Of a stretch of DNA of 64,000 bases, positions 25,601 to 36,200 are shown piece by piece. Source of the DNA: Vitis vinifera (taxonomy: Eukaryota; Streptophyta; Magnoliopsida; Vitales; Vitaceae); the NCBI RefSeq assembly GCF_030704535.1, contig NC_081810.1:3939501-4003500 (forward strand). Direction: 5' to 3'. The number at the start of each line of letters is the position of its first letter. The stretch's first letter is position 1. The translations under genes and the position numbers were made by a program. The notes beneath the pieces were generated by a model. The model searched no databases and was not told where the DNA came from. It saw only the letters and a program-made list of their open reading frames with translations.

Positions 25601-26798
25601 CTCCTCCAACTAGTTGGAGAAACATGGAACCTAGATAAAAGAGCAGCCAACTCAGCCGACAAATCAAGGTATCCTTTGCATATGCAATCTTCCAAGGACC
25701 TTTTTTGGCTGATAAACTCAAAAAACTTGAATCATCCTTTATTAGGAAACTGACTTAACCCAAAGCAATTCCCTAGGTTAAGCCTTCCAACAAAGTATAT
25801 ACGTCTGCATTTACTGTCAACCCCACCCCAACTGGCATGGGAAAAAGAGCTCTGAATTTATTTATGATCATGGAAACCTCTACCAAAGCCTATCTACCCC
25901 AGGAATTAGCATATGTTAAAGCTGAATGGGGACAAGATCTACTTCAGGTACACCCCTACAGTTGTCCTGGTGTCACAACCAACAAGCAGCTCCCCAATCC
26001 AAAGTGATCACTTTAAGCGGAGTGCTTGGGAACTCTAAAGAGATGACACCACAACCCAAACTGTCTCCAATATTCTGAATCGGTCTCAAATATCTTGGCA
26101 TTTCTCTTAATCAGATTGCCTAAAGTGAGGCAAATTTAGCAACATGCCATAGCATTCTACCCATAGCACTGCCACCAAAATCTCAAAAAGCAATGACCAT
26201 AATAGTTTTGCTGCTTCTCTAGGCCCAAATCCAGCAAGCTTGAACAGTCTATGACATAATTCCATTGTTACCAGATAATAGGTGATCAACTCTCCTCACT
26301 ACCTAAACATGTCACACACTCAAGGTTAAGGCTTTGTGGGGCTCCTCAACTATAGCATCTCATTGGCATTGGCCCCTGTATTAGCAACAGGCCAAACTTG
26401 TGGGAAAGTAACTTATTGCATGGAGTTAATCAGCATTCTCTCTTAATCTGCATTATGGTTCATGTAAAATTATCTTCTGCACTACTTGTTATGATTTTAG
26501 TTTTTCATTTTTTTTTTCATATAAATTTATTTTGCCTTTTGATGATTGAATAAGTTCTCAATGTTTCTTTATTGACAAACAGGGTAATGTGATAAAGGAT
26601 GCTGATGCCAAAGGATTTAACCCAGGTTTGATAGTCCTGCTTCTTGTTGTCGGTCTGCTATTGGTTTTCCTAGTTGGGAACTATGCACTCTATGTGTATG
26701 CTCAGAAGACCCTTCCACCAAGAAAGAAGAAGCCTGTATCCAAGAAGAAGATGAAAAAGGAGAGGCTCAAGCAAGGTGTCTCAGCTCCAGGAGAGTAA
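22612..26798 (+). CDS. S1FA: DNA-binding protein S1FA
   Basis: Two exons, 22612-22665 ([18 protein letters not shown]) and 26583-26798, joined in phase 0, give 89 aa, the usual size of this plant family. S1FA was described as a small nuclear protein binding the S1F site of the plastid ribosomal protein S1 promoter. Family landmarks are [20 protein letters not shown], a hydrophobic membrane-like stretch (~res 32-57, ending NYALYVYAQ), the strongly basic [20 protein letters not shown] (nuclear signal/DNA contact) and the conserved end GVSAPGE. The hydrophobic segment suggests membrane association, which sits awkwardly with a simple DNA-binding role. The single intron is 3.9 kb and carries local duplications and a decayed insert. 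A C-rich 5' leader begins around 22400. Confidence 0.95.
24060..24300. repeat. Diverged tandem duplication, unit ~120 bp
   Basis: The stretch containing gttttaaaaaataattatac at ~24117 recurs at ~24241 with matching flanks (ataaaacaagg / ataaaataagg upstream, gatgattgaaaa downstream). It lies within the S1FA intron. Confidence 0.7.
24937..25200. repeat. Nested local tandem duplication in the S1FA intron
   Basis: atatatcagtctttctgtgc and the downstream cttcaatgaacagagtagta box occur as a long unit (starting ~24940 and ~25105), with a shorter truncated copy between them (~25030-25100). The near-identity of the copies suggests a recent duplication. Confidence 0.85.
25340..26330 (-). mobile_element. 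Possible decayed retroelement insert in the S1FA intron
   Basis: GC content and texture change abruptly relative to the flanks. On minus there are open stretches at 25695-25354 and 26289-26107 (e.g. [20 protein letters not shown]) separated by stops. The left border follows a poly-T tract and trinucleotide-rich DNA. I cannot name the element and found no terminal repeats. Confidence 0.35.
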
Positions 26799-29173
26799 TT
26801 GAGTAGTCTTAGGGCTATTTATTTTCATTTCCTCTTAGGTTGAGCTATTACAATGAGATTTTCCTCTTCTTGACGCCCATTGGCGTTTGAAGACAATATT
26901 GCTTGGGTCTTGAGTTACTTTTGATGGACATCTAGTTGATTTTGGATTAAAACCCTAGGTCGGGGAGTTTAAATTATATGGTTGTCATGAAAAATTCAGT
27001 TAATGTGCTTCCCTTTATATGGTAACTTATCAGAGGAGCTCTAGCCCACCCTACACAGGCAACGAAACCAAAACCCATGGGTGAGTTACATCCAACCAGC
27101 TCTCATATTTGTATGTTTTTTGTGATAGCTGGCTACGTGGTGTGGCATTTTGTTCACTAGTTAATTCCAGCCAGCCTTGATCTTGGTGTTAAAATGAGGA
27201 GAAAACCTGGCCAGGCCTGCTCCTGCCCCTTAGGTTAAATATCTGTTTAAGGGAGGTAAAAAAAATGGGCTTGATGCCATTGGCCTTATAAAGTTGCAGA
27301 AGGGCCTACAGGTTCTAATCGAAAGTTGAGATTTTGAATTCTCTGAGTAGCTGAAACTGAAAGTATTACATCTGACCTTTCCATAACGTTAAGTTGTAAC
27401 TTAACGTTAAGCTGTGACAAGTCACAGCTTGACGGTTAAATTTGAAATATTCCGACTCTATATACGCGTGTACCGTGAACCATAGTTTTCACTCTTGACT
27501 TTAATTTAAGTTATAATTTTAAGATAAATAGTTTGATATTATAAGAGATTTTATTAAACATCTAGAAATTCTTGTGTAAGCAAAAATAAAAATAAAAAAA
27601 AAAAAAGCTTTTAAAATTTAATTTTTGTTTTAGAACAACGTTATTAACCTAACATCATTCTTAAAGCTTGGGTGTGGGTTATTTTGCTTTAATTTTTATT
27701 TTTTATAAAAAGGAAATTTTCTATTTTTCTTTTATAAACAAAGTTGTGTTCAAGGATTATTTATTTATTTATTTATTTAAATTTATGAACCTTTGTAACA
27801 CTTTCCTTTTAAAACGCGAAAAATAGAAGTTGTTTCATTCCATTTTTCTTAAAAAGAAAATTAACTTAATCGTATATTTTTCTTAAAATAGAAGCACAAC
27901 TTTTTTTTTTCTTTTTTTTTTCTTGTGACATAAATGAACTTAAATTATTTTTTTATAAATGAATTATTTATCAAATAGCCTTTTTTGATTGAATTAATCT
28001 GAATTAATTTAGAATTTCATTAAAATAATCTTGGTTTTCTAGGAATATCTTATTAATAAAAAAAGCCCTAAACGAAAGAATATATGTATACTTTAACTCT
28101 AATGTCTATTTGTAAATATAACCTTCCTTTAATTTGTGTAACCTGTAGTGTCATCTTCATATAATATTGTTGTACCATCTTTAATTGAGTATAATTCACA
28201 TGGTTCTTGCATATATTGGACCATAAATCTTAATCATATACATTCACAATTTATTTCATAAATTAGAAATATTTTCAAATGACTTGAAAAAGTGAAAAAT
28301 CATTGTTTACTTTGTGAATCTAAATGGTATATTAGTACTACCACAAATAAATACGTATCTCATTTGAGACAGAGCTTTATAAGGGTCCAAAAGATAACTT
28401 GCATTCACCTACCAAAATAATTGTAATTTTGAATTTCTTAAATAAAAACAAACCTGTATCAATTGCCCTTAAAAGATAGTACAACATATGTTTGAAACTA
28501 TTCCAATGCCTTTTATTTGTACTGGCATGGAACCTTGTTAGTAAATTGACAAAAAAATACAATATGTAGTAGTCATATATAATTTGCAAGATAAAGTAAA
28601 TCTTCTTGATCTTTACAGAGAGGAAATCAGTATTTATTCATTTTTAGGGAACGCACAACCATTGGTGAGTTTAATGAATTTGTTTTGCCTATACAACACT
28701 ACTTCAAAGTTTTATTTATGTATATTGATTGATAGACAAAAATTCCATCTAAAACATAATCAAGTTAAGGGTCGTAACAAAATTTTGTCCTTTCAAAAAT
28801 CTTTTATTTCAAATTTTCTTTTCAAATAAGTAATCATTCTTATGAACTCTTCAAAATTTTCAACAAGATTTAAGTTATTAACATATATTACAATAATTGA
28901 AAATTCGATTTCTAACCTCTAATTGAACATGTATGAACAATCAAATTATTTTTATATCATTTTTTTTACTAAGTATTCACTATGGTGATTATACCACAAA
29001 CATATGGATTTCTTCGATCCATATAAGGATTATTGTAGTTTAATTGAATACAAATTGAGTTTATGAAATAAATGCTTCAAATATTTTTTTTTTTAGGATT
29101 TCCATATATCTATCATGGATCTGTATATATAAGTTGTAACTACATCCAACAGATGTATTTCTACTCCTTCTAC
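26799..29173. other. S1FA 3' region and gene-poor AT-rich spacer
   Basis: The S1FA 3' UTR extends to roughly 27050. Beyond it lies AT-rich DNA with no gene visible on either strand. One short feature is a 12-bp-arm inverted repeat at 27384-27409 (taacgttaagtt-gt-aacttaacgtta), followed by an imperfect second dyad around gctgtgacaagtcacagc at 27411-27428. Confidence 0.5.
27384..27409. repeat. Perfect short inverted repeat
   Basis: Arms taacgttaagtt and aacttaacgtta with a 2-nt spacer. A second dyad (gctgtgac-aa-gtcacagc) abuts it, making a double cruciform-prone site. It lies about 600 bp downstream of the S1FA stop. Confidence 0.7.
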
Positions 29174-29993
29174 GTAAGGGTCTCCAAAAAGCCCGCGGCC
29201 CATGGCCTCGCCCAAGCCGAGAGGGCTAAAGCCCAGCCCGAGCCCATTTCTGGATGGGCCGGGCCATGGGCCCCAATTTAGGCCCGGTTCGGCCCGGCGG
29301 GTTGGGCCGCCCTTAAACCCGCCACTTAAAAAAATATATATATATAAAAAAAAATATTCAAGAAATAGAAAATGCTACATTAATAAAAATATTCATTGCT
29401 AACTATTTTATTCATTGAATGTATACATTACATTTAAAAATGTGGGAAAAGTTTACATCACTACAAACTAAATCCCAACTAGGTTGGCACCTAATATTTA
29501 TAGGGATTTAAATATTAAGATTTTTTTTTTTTTTTTTTTAAATGTCAAGACCGTTCAACGGTCATATATTTGATATTTATGAGTGGCATGTTCAACGGTC
29601 ATGTGACCGTTGAACAACCAACTCACTTTTATTTTTTTTTAAAAATCATACAACATTTCTAATATATATATAACTAATGCAAAATAGTTACACAAAAAAG
29701 GGTCAGCTCAGTTGGTGACTAGCTCTCCTTGAATACTCATATATCCATAAGGGAAGGGGTTCGAATACCCCTCCCTTCAAAACTCAAAAGTATTTTAATT
29801 TTTACTCAAAACCCACCCAAGCCTGTAGGCCCGCCCAGCTTGAGGGCCCACAGACTGGGCCACGGGCCTTAGATTTACCAAGGGCCCGGCCCGGCCAGCC
29901 CATTGACCAGGCTCAGTGGCCCGCCTTGGGCTGGGTCATGGGCCTTACTCCTCCGGGCCGGCCGGCTTGGCCCGGCCTGTTGGAGACCCTTAC
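29174..29993. mobile_element. GC-rich terminal-inverted-repeat DNA element (~820 bp)
   Basis: Perfect 14-bp terminal repeats, gtaagggtctccaa at 29174-29187 and ttggagacccttac at 29980-29993, flanked on both sides by ctac. About 150 bp inside each end is very GC-rich with many GGCCCGGCCC-like motifs, a style common in subterminal regions of plant hAT elements. The middle is AT-rich with no transposase. The 4-bp flanking repeat does not match the 8-bp duplication expected for hAT, so the superfamily is uncertain. Confidence 0.7.
29698..29785 (+). mobile_element. tRNA-like SINE head nested in the TIR element
   Basis: gggtcagctcagttggtgac (A-box-like) and ggggttcgaatacccc (B-box-like) lie about 55 bp apart, as in a tRNA-derived pol III promoter. 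The 5' and 3' ends cannot pair as an acceptor stem and there is no anticodon arm, so this is not a tRNA gene. Confidence 0.55.
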
Positions 29994-30855
29994 CTACGAC
30001 CATCAATTTCATGTCTTTGTAAAAAACATTATGTCACAAGTTGTGTTTTATATCTTGTGATCACATTTTTCTCCGTTTACTTTCATATTAATTCTCATTT
30101 ATATTTAATAAGTTTTATGTCTTCAAACATTTGGACACATCCAAATATTTCTCATGTTGATAATGAGTTTATTTATGTTTGGATGACTTTTTTCCATTTT
30201 GGCCAATGACATCTACATTGACATTCTTCTCTATTTTGTTGTTCAAGATTTTGATTGTTACTTATGATGTTAATAGCTACTTTTAAAGAAAAAACATTAT
30301 CAATGATAATTGTTACTTCAATCCTATATTGTCCCCACTATATGCATAACTCAATGAGTTCTTTTTATTTTCAAGTATTAATGTCTTTTTATTGGCAAAC
30401 CTTTATATTTTTGCTACTTCTATGGCTATTTGTGTTTTTGTCTTCTTCTAGGTGACCATCTCAACTTAAGACTAATTAATTATTTCTATCGATTCTTTTA
30501 TACTTTTAGTTCAAAACTGTTTTCCTTTTCTTAAGTTCCTCCTTATGTTTTCCACTTTTGGGCATTTGTATCTCGAGTCAACAAATCTACCACATTTCAG
30601 ACATATTTTAAACTCATTTATGAATTGCCTTGTAAGGATATTGATCCATACTAGAGTATTTGCAACTGAGATATGTGCTTCTATAATTATTTTGCATTAA
30701 TGAATGCATGCAATAATTGATTGACAATATTTTACAAACAGATGATCTATTGAACTTCTAATTCACATTTAATTGTACGATGATCAAAATAAGACAAAGT
30801 TGATACATTTTAAGTAATATCTTGTTGTCCTTCTAAAATAAATTTTTCTTCCCCT

Positions 30856-31247
30856 AAGGATGACAATAGGACAAGTTCACTACAAATCACTCTCATTCTA
30901 TTTGTTCAAATCGATTCTCATGAAAAAAAAATTAAAGAGATTAGAGCAAGTTGGGAAATTTCCCATACTCATCCCATTGTAACTCATTTGATGAAATAAA
31001 TTAGTTTTCTTTTATATATATATATTAAAAATGAAGAAAATAAAAAATAAATTAAATTTTTTTATTTAATTATATTTATAATCGAGGTGGGATGAGGTAA
31101 GCAATATCCAAACTCAACCTTGGTTTTTAAAAAAGTTCTAAAACCTCCTTAACTCATTTAAACTTCTACCAAACACATCTTGCCCACGCATCCTACTATG
31201 AAGGGCAAGATCAGGCGAGTACCTAATTTGTCATATTGTCATTCCTT
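30856..31247. mobile_element. hAT-like MITE (~390 bp)
   Basis: Ends are imperfect inverted repeats: aaggatgacaataggacaag at the left, and at the right the reverse complement aaggaatgacaatatgacaa. The interior contains Tcccatactcatccc-like and ggtgggatgagg-like motifs typical of degenerate plant hAT MITEs and has no coding potential. A target duplication is not clear. Confidence 0.5.
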
Positions 31248-32687
31248 CTCCCCATATTAGCGACTGCACTTAATGAGAGATCTTGTTAGCAAATTATAAG
31301 TTTGAGTATGAAAAACAAAATGCTCAACACGAATCCCAATTGAAGTACAATAGTAACAAACATTTTAGATGTAAATTTGTCATCGTTATTAAGACTTATT
31401 ATCTGACTTAGGTGATACGAGAATTAAACCTATAATTGAATTATTTGAACAATCAGTCAAGCAAATAAAACATTACAACTAGAAAATAGGCAAACATGTT
31501 ATTACCTAGTTGAAATATCTATTAAAACTATGAAATATTGAAATGACCCACAATGTGAGTGGATAGATTCACATATGTCTCCTTGAATTTATTCTAGAAA
31601 AACTAATAACTTAAGAGTCGAGTTTAGCAACTGATGATTTAATAATCAATTTTTCAAGGAGACAACACAATGGAAATCATTGTATAAAAAAGTCTTTTGA
31701 TTCCTTAACAGATGCCAATGAAAATTGGATATAATAGGACATATCATCAAAGAGCTTAGATGAGCTAATCAATAATGCCATAGTAGCATTTTTTGGTAGA
31801 GAACTTCTGGCTCATGATTATACAGGTTTCAATGAGTGTGATAGTGGTGTGATATAGCCTGGATGATAAAGTATATTCTTTTTTTTTTACTAATTAAGAC
31901 AATACTTTCAACCAGAAAAAATCAATACAAAAATACTTGACATTACTTTCTTGCTTAATTTCAATATAATCCATTTTGATGGACATCTTTAAAGCCAAAC
32001 AAATCTTTTCTGGATCTACTAGATTATAAAACATCATGGATACGAAATTTTGTTCCATTTGATAATTCCATTCATCGGATGTCATAACACAAGGATATAA
32101 TGTACCTTTTTATAGGTTTATATATAGAAAACCCGAAAATTTTCTACTTAGTACTCATTTTTAAAATAACATAACATTCATATTTGTTATATTTACAATA
32201 CAAATAAGAGCTAAATACGCTTTACCTTCTTAATCTTAGGCTTGTTTCATATTTTATTTCCTTATATTCAGAAGTTAATACTTACCTCCCAAATTTGTTA
32301 AAAGAGCAGTACTTTGTTCCTCAAACTTATTAAAAAAAATCGGTAAATAAGTTGTTAAAGTGAAGAAATAAAGCAAAACCATTTAACTTTACAGTAAAAT
32401 GTATAAATCATAAATAATTTTGTGAACATTTATCTAAAATCAAAAATCAAAATTGAAAATTGGTAACTACTATATTTTGAAAGTATTTGAGAAATTTCAC
32501 TTGAAAGTTGTTAATTCGAAATTAGTTTTATCCAAATTTAAACCAATGTTTAAATCAAGGTGTTAAAAGGGGTGATCCTTTTATAATAATTTGTATAAAA
32601 AATAATTTTATTAAAAAAAATTAAATAATATTTTCAAATGTATAAGGCACAAACAGGCCCAAAGAGAGAGAGAGAGGAGAAGGTAAA
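31248..32687. other. AT-rich spacer left of the MULE
   Basis: No gene or RNA seen on either strand. A short (GA)n run lies at 32661-32675, just before the MULE target site. Confidence 0.5.
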
Positions 32688-32696
32688 ATGATTATA

Positions 32697-32801
32697 GGGA
32701 TAACCGATTAAAAGGGACAAAAATCCCTCAATATTGCAAAACTAACCCTTTACTTATTTAGGTCTCAAAAATGACCCAATTCGGACAAAAATACCCCCTC
32801 A
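32697..32801 (+). repeat. Left terminal inverted repeat of the MULE
   Basis: Pairs with 42820-42924. The longest identical block covers about 35 bp around ccctcaatattg and includes ggga-caaaaa. Outside the first 55 bp the two arms diverge but share ggacaaaaatacccc. The first ~55 bp probably include the transposase binding site. Confidence 0.9.
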
Positions 32802-32826
32802 TCCCCTCAGTTATCTTTTTCAGCCC

Positions 32827-32926
32827 TTTTTCCCTCCAACTCCAATTTTCTCTTGTATTGTGTCTCTTCGTTACCCTTTTTCCCTCCAACTCCAATTTTC
32901 TCTTGTATTGTGTCTCTTCGTTACCC
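32827..32926 (+). repeat. Perfect 50-bp tandem duplication just inside the MULE left end
   Basis: tccctccaactccaattttc at 32831 recurs exactly at 32881 with identical downstream sequence up to ttaccc. It lies upstream of the protease gene, in its presumed promoter or leader. Exact identity implies a recent event. Confidence 0.9.
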
Positions 32927-33202
32927 TGCAAACCCATTTGTTCCATCTGTTAACCTGCGAGAAAGAAATCACGAAGGATTTTTCCGTTTATTGCAAGAGA
33001 ACAAAAAGGCAACACAATACAAAGAAAAAACAGAAAGTAAGTTTCACTGTTTCATTCTTTGATTTTGGTTTTTCGAACTGTATATATGAATCTTCATCCA
33101 TGAAATGAGAAGAAACCCTAAGTGTCTTATTTTGGTTCTTATTTTTTTCTTTTAACCAAACCCGATTTTTCATCTTTCTGATATTGTGTGTTGATTCAGT
33201 TC

Positions 33203-36200
33203 ATGAAAATGGAGGAAGAAAAAAATTCTGTGATGAAAAATACGAAACAGAAGAGGTATAAAATTTTGGGAAAAAAAAGAAGTGAAAGAAAGCCAGGTTT
33301 TGAAACCTCTTCATCGTCATCAGAAAATGAGAAGAAATCAACTGATTCAGTAAGCATTAATTGTCTACTTGAAATTTTGATTTTTAATTTTTTTTTTTAA
33401 TTTTATCATTTTTAATAGATTTTTTTTTTGTGAATTTATTTTTCATGAATTGATAATCTAATTGTTGGAAATTTTCTCAGTGAGGTTATAGTCCAAGGTT
33501 TAAAGCAATATTTGAATTATTAGAAAAAACTAAACTTAACTACTATCAAGTTTACCATCAAAAGGTTTTGAAATTTTGTGTAATGAAGTTATTTGTTATG
33601 AATTTATAACGTATTTGAATATAATTTTTGTGAAATTATTTTATCCAAATATTTAGAATTTTGATTTAAATATATATGTTAAGAAGAAACTGAACTTAAC
33701 TGCTATCAAGTTCATTGTCAGGTTGCAATTTCAAAATGGTTTTGTTTTGTTTCAAATTTCAATAAACACTAGAATAATGCCTACAATTTTTTGTAGCTGC
33801 AACTTACTAAAATATAATAGCTTCAATTGCATTAGTAAAATAATATCTTTAGAATATTAGCATTTGACATGACATCCTTAAATAATAGGAAAATAAAGTC
33901 TATGTTAAGAAGTAATACAAAATGATGGATTTAACATAGTTGGATAAGTTTGGTAATATAATTTTGCTCAATTTATATTGATATTTTTACAATTTGTTAT
34001 TATTTTGCAAATTGACATTCCTCCTCATCTCCTATCTTTTATATCTAAAATATCTAAAGAGGAGTACTTTCCTGGAAAAATTGCATGTTTGTCTCACTTG
34101 GTAGCCATTGAAAATATTAAGAAGAAATTGACTGAACCACAATTGGAGATGTTTAGAAAATCATGTTTTGGTCATTTTTTACTCCTTCCCGAACTTAGAT
34201 TTTCAGCCCAAATTGTTCATCAATTGTTGTTACGTCAATGTGAAACCAAAAAAGACAATGAAATATGGATTTTATTAAAGTCAAAGGGCTTAAGATTTAG
34301 TAAAGAAGAGTTTGCATTGATTACGGGCTTGAGTTTTGGTCCTATTACAAAATGTGATAAAAAATCATTACGAATAAGGGACACATACTTTAAAGGAGAA
34401 AACAAGGTGCGTAATGATGAGTTGGAGAAAGTTTTTCTTTCTTTAGGAGAGGAAAAGAAAAAGAAAAAGAATAAGAAAAAAAAAAAAAAGATTTGAAGAT
34501 GAAGAGGTGATAAAGTTGGCACTTTTGTATTTTTTAGAGCATGTTTTATTTGGGAAAGAAGGAAAAAATTTGATAGATATGGAATGGGTTGCTTTGGTTG
34601 ATAATTTGGAGGCTTTTAACAAGTATCCATGGGGGGGGATTTGTTATGAGAGGACACTATTTGGTTTGCAAAGAGCTTTGGAGAACCGGGTATCCAAATA
34701 CCAAGATAAAAAGAAAACAAAGGGAGAAGCTGCAGTTGAAGCATATAGTCTTGTTGGATTTCCATATGCATTCCAGGTTTGGGCATACGAGGCTATTCCA
34801 CTTATTGGATTGAAATATGCCACTCGTGTATCTGAGAGGTATCCTCGAATATTAAATTGGAGTGCAACAAGTGCTCCAAGGTCTACTGAGGTTGAAAATG
34901 TATTTCTAGAGCCTCATGTAAGTAATTCTTTACCTTTACATTTTAATAATGCAATTATAAATATTATTGAATTGTTGTTTATTAATAATTATATTTGATT
35001 TGGACTTTGTAGTTAACTTTTCATTCGCTTCTAACACCCACTTTAGAGGAGCAACAACAAGACTATTACAAGCATGTAGATAAACAAGGAGCTTCAGCAG
35101 AAATGTTGCACCAATCAAATGCCTCACAAGATGCCAAGAATGATGACTTAAGGCATGAAAAAAGCTCATCTGACACTGCTGCATATGTTGCTGCTGCTAC
35201 TGCTGCAATGACAGAAGAAACAACAAATGATGCAATCACCCCATCAATAGAGGTAACTTAAACTAAACTTAGCCATCATAAATAATGCATGCATGTTTTT
35301 TTTTTTTTGGTACTTTATTTAATATAAGATGTTCATTCCATAATTAACATGTGGAACCTGACCTTAACTATAAATAAACAAGAGCTATTACAAAAGCAAC
35401 CTATTCATTGGTTGATTACAAGGGTAAAATAGGTATTTACAAAGCTAAAAATCAAGCAAAATATCTTGGAGAACCGGTAGTGGAATAACATCAACAATGT
35501 CTCAAAACAGGGGATTCAAAGGAATTTCGCAATGTGCCTAATCCTCCTTGCGAAATTTTCGCAATGTGTTTCTTCATGGTGCGAAATGGCAAAATTTCGC
35601 ACCATGAAGAAAATCCCCTTGCGAAATTTTCGCAATGTGGCTCTTCATGGTGCGAAATGGCAAAATTTCGCACCATGAAGAAAATCCCATTGCGAAATTT
35701 TCGCAATGTGAAATTCACCTTGCGAAATTGGCCATTTGACATGATGCAGTTGTCTTCCGAAGGCCATATCTTCCTCATTTCAGCTCCAAATCATACACGG
35801 TTTGAAGCGTTGGATTCTTGACTTCCTAAGCTTTCAAATGGTATATAACATGCAAAAATTGGACTTCGGGAAGTGCCTCAAAAGTGCGAAAGAAGACTGC
35901 AGCTGTTTTCTTCACTCTGTTTTCCTCTTCTCCATTGCTTGTGCTCGTGTTTCCACTTGAAATTCAAGCCTATAAACGTACAAAATCCTTGCTTAACTCA
36001 CCCAAGTAGCTCCTCCAACAATTGGCATGCTTGAATTGGTTCATAAGCTGATAAAAACATGTAAACTTGCCACAAAATGGTTAAAACCAATTACTAAGGA
36101 CCTTAATGAATTAATTGGGTTAAATGAATATGATTACTACTCAAAGGTGCTTAAAACCATTATAATTAGGTCTACAAAATAGCACTTTTTGGTAGTAATC

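Noticed and set aside
29698-29785. Candidate tRNA gene
   Set aside because: A- and B-box-like motifs are present, but there is no acceptor-stem pairing and no anticodon arm. It is SINE-like.
34235-34522. Minus-strand 95-aa open frame
   Set aside because: Antisense of the DUF1985 exon. The Phe run is the complement of the poly-Lys/poly-A tract.
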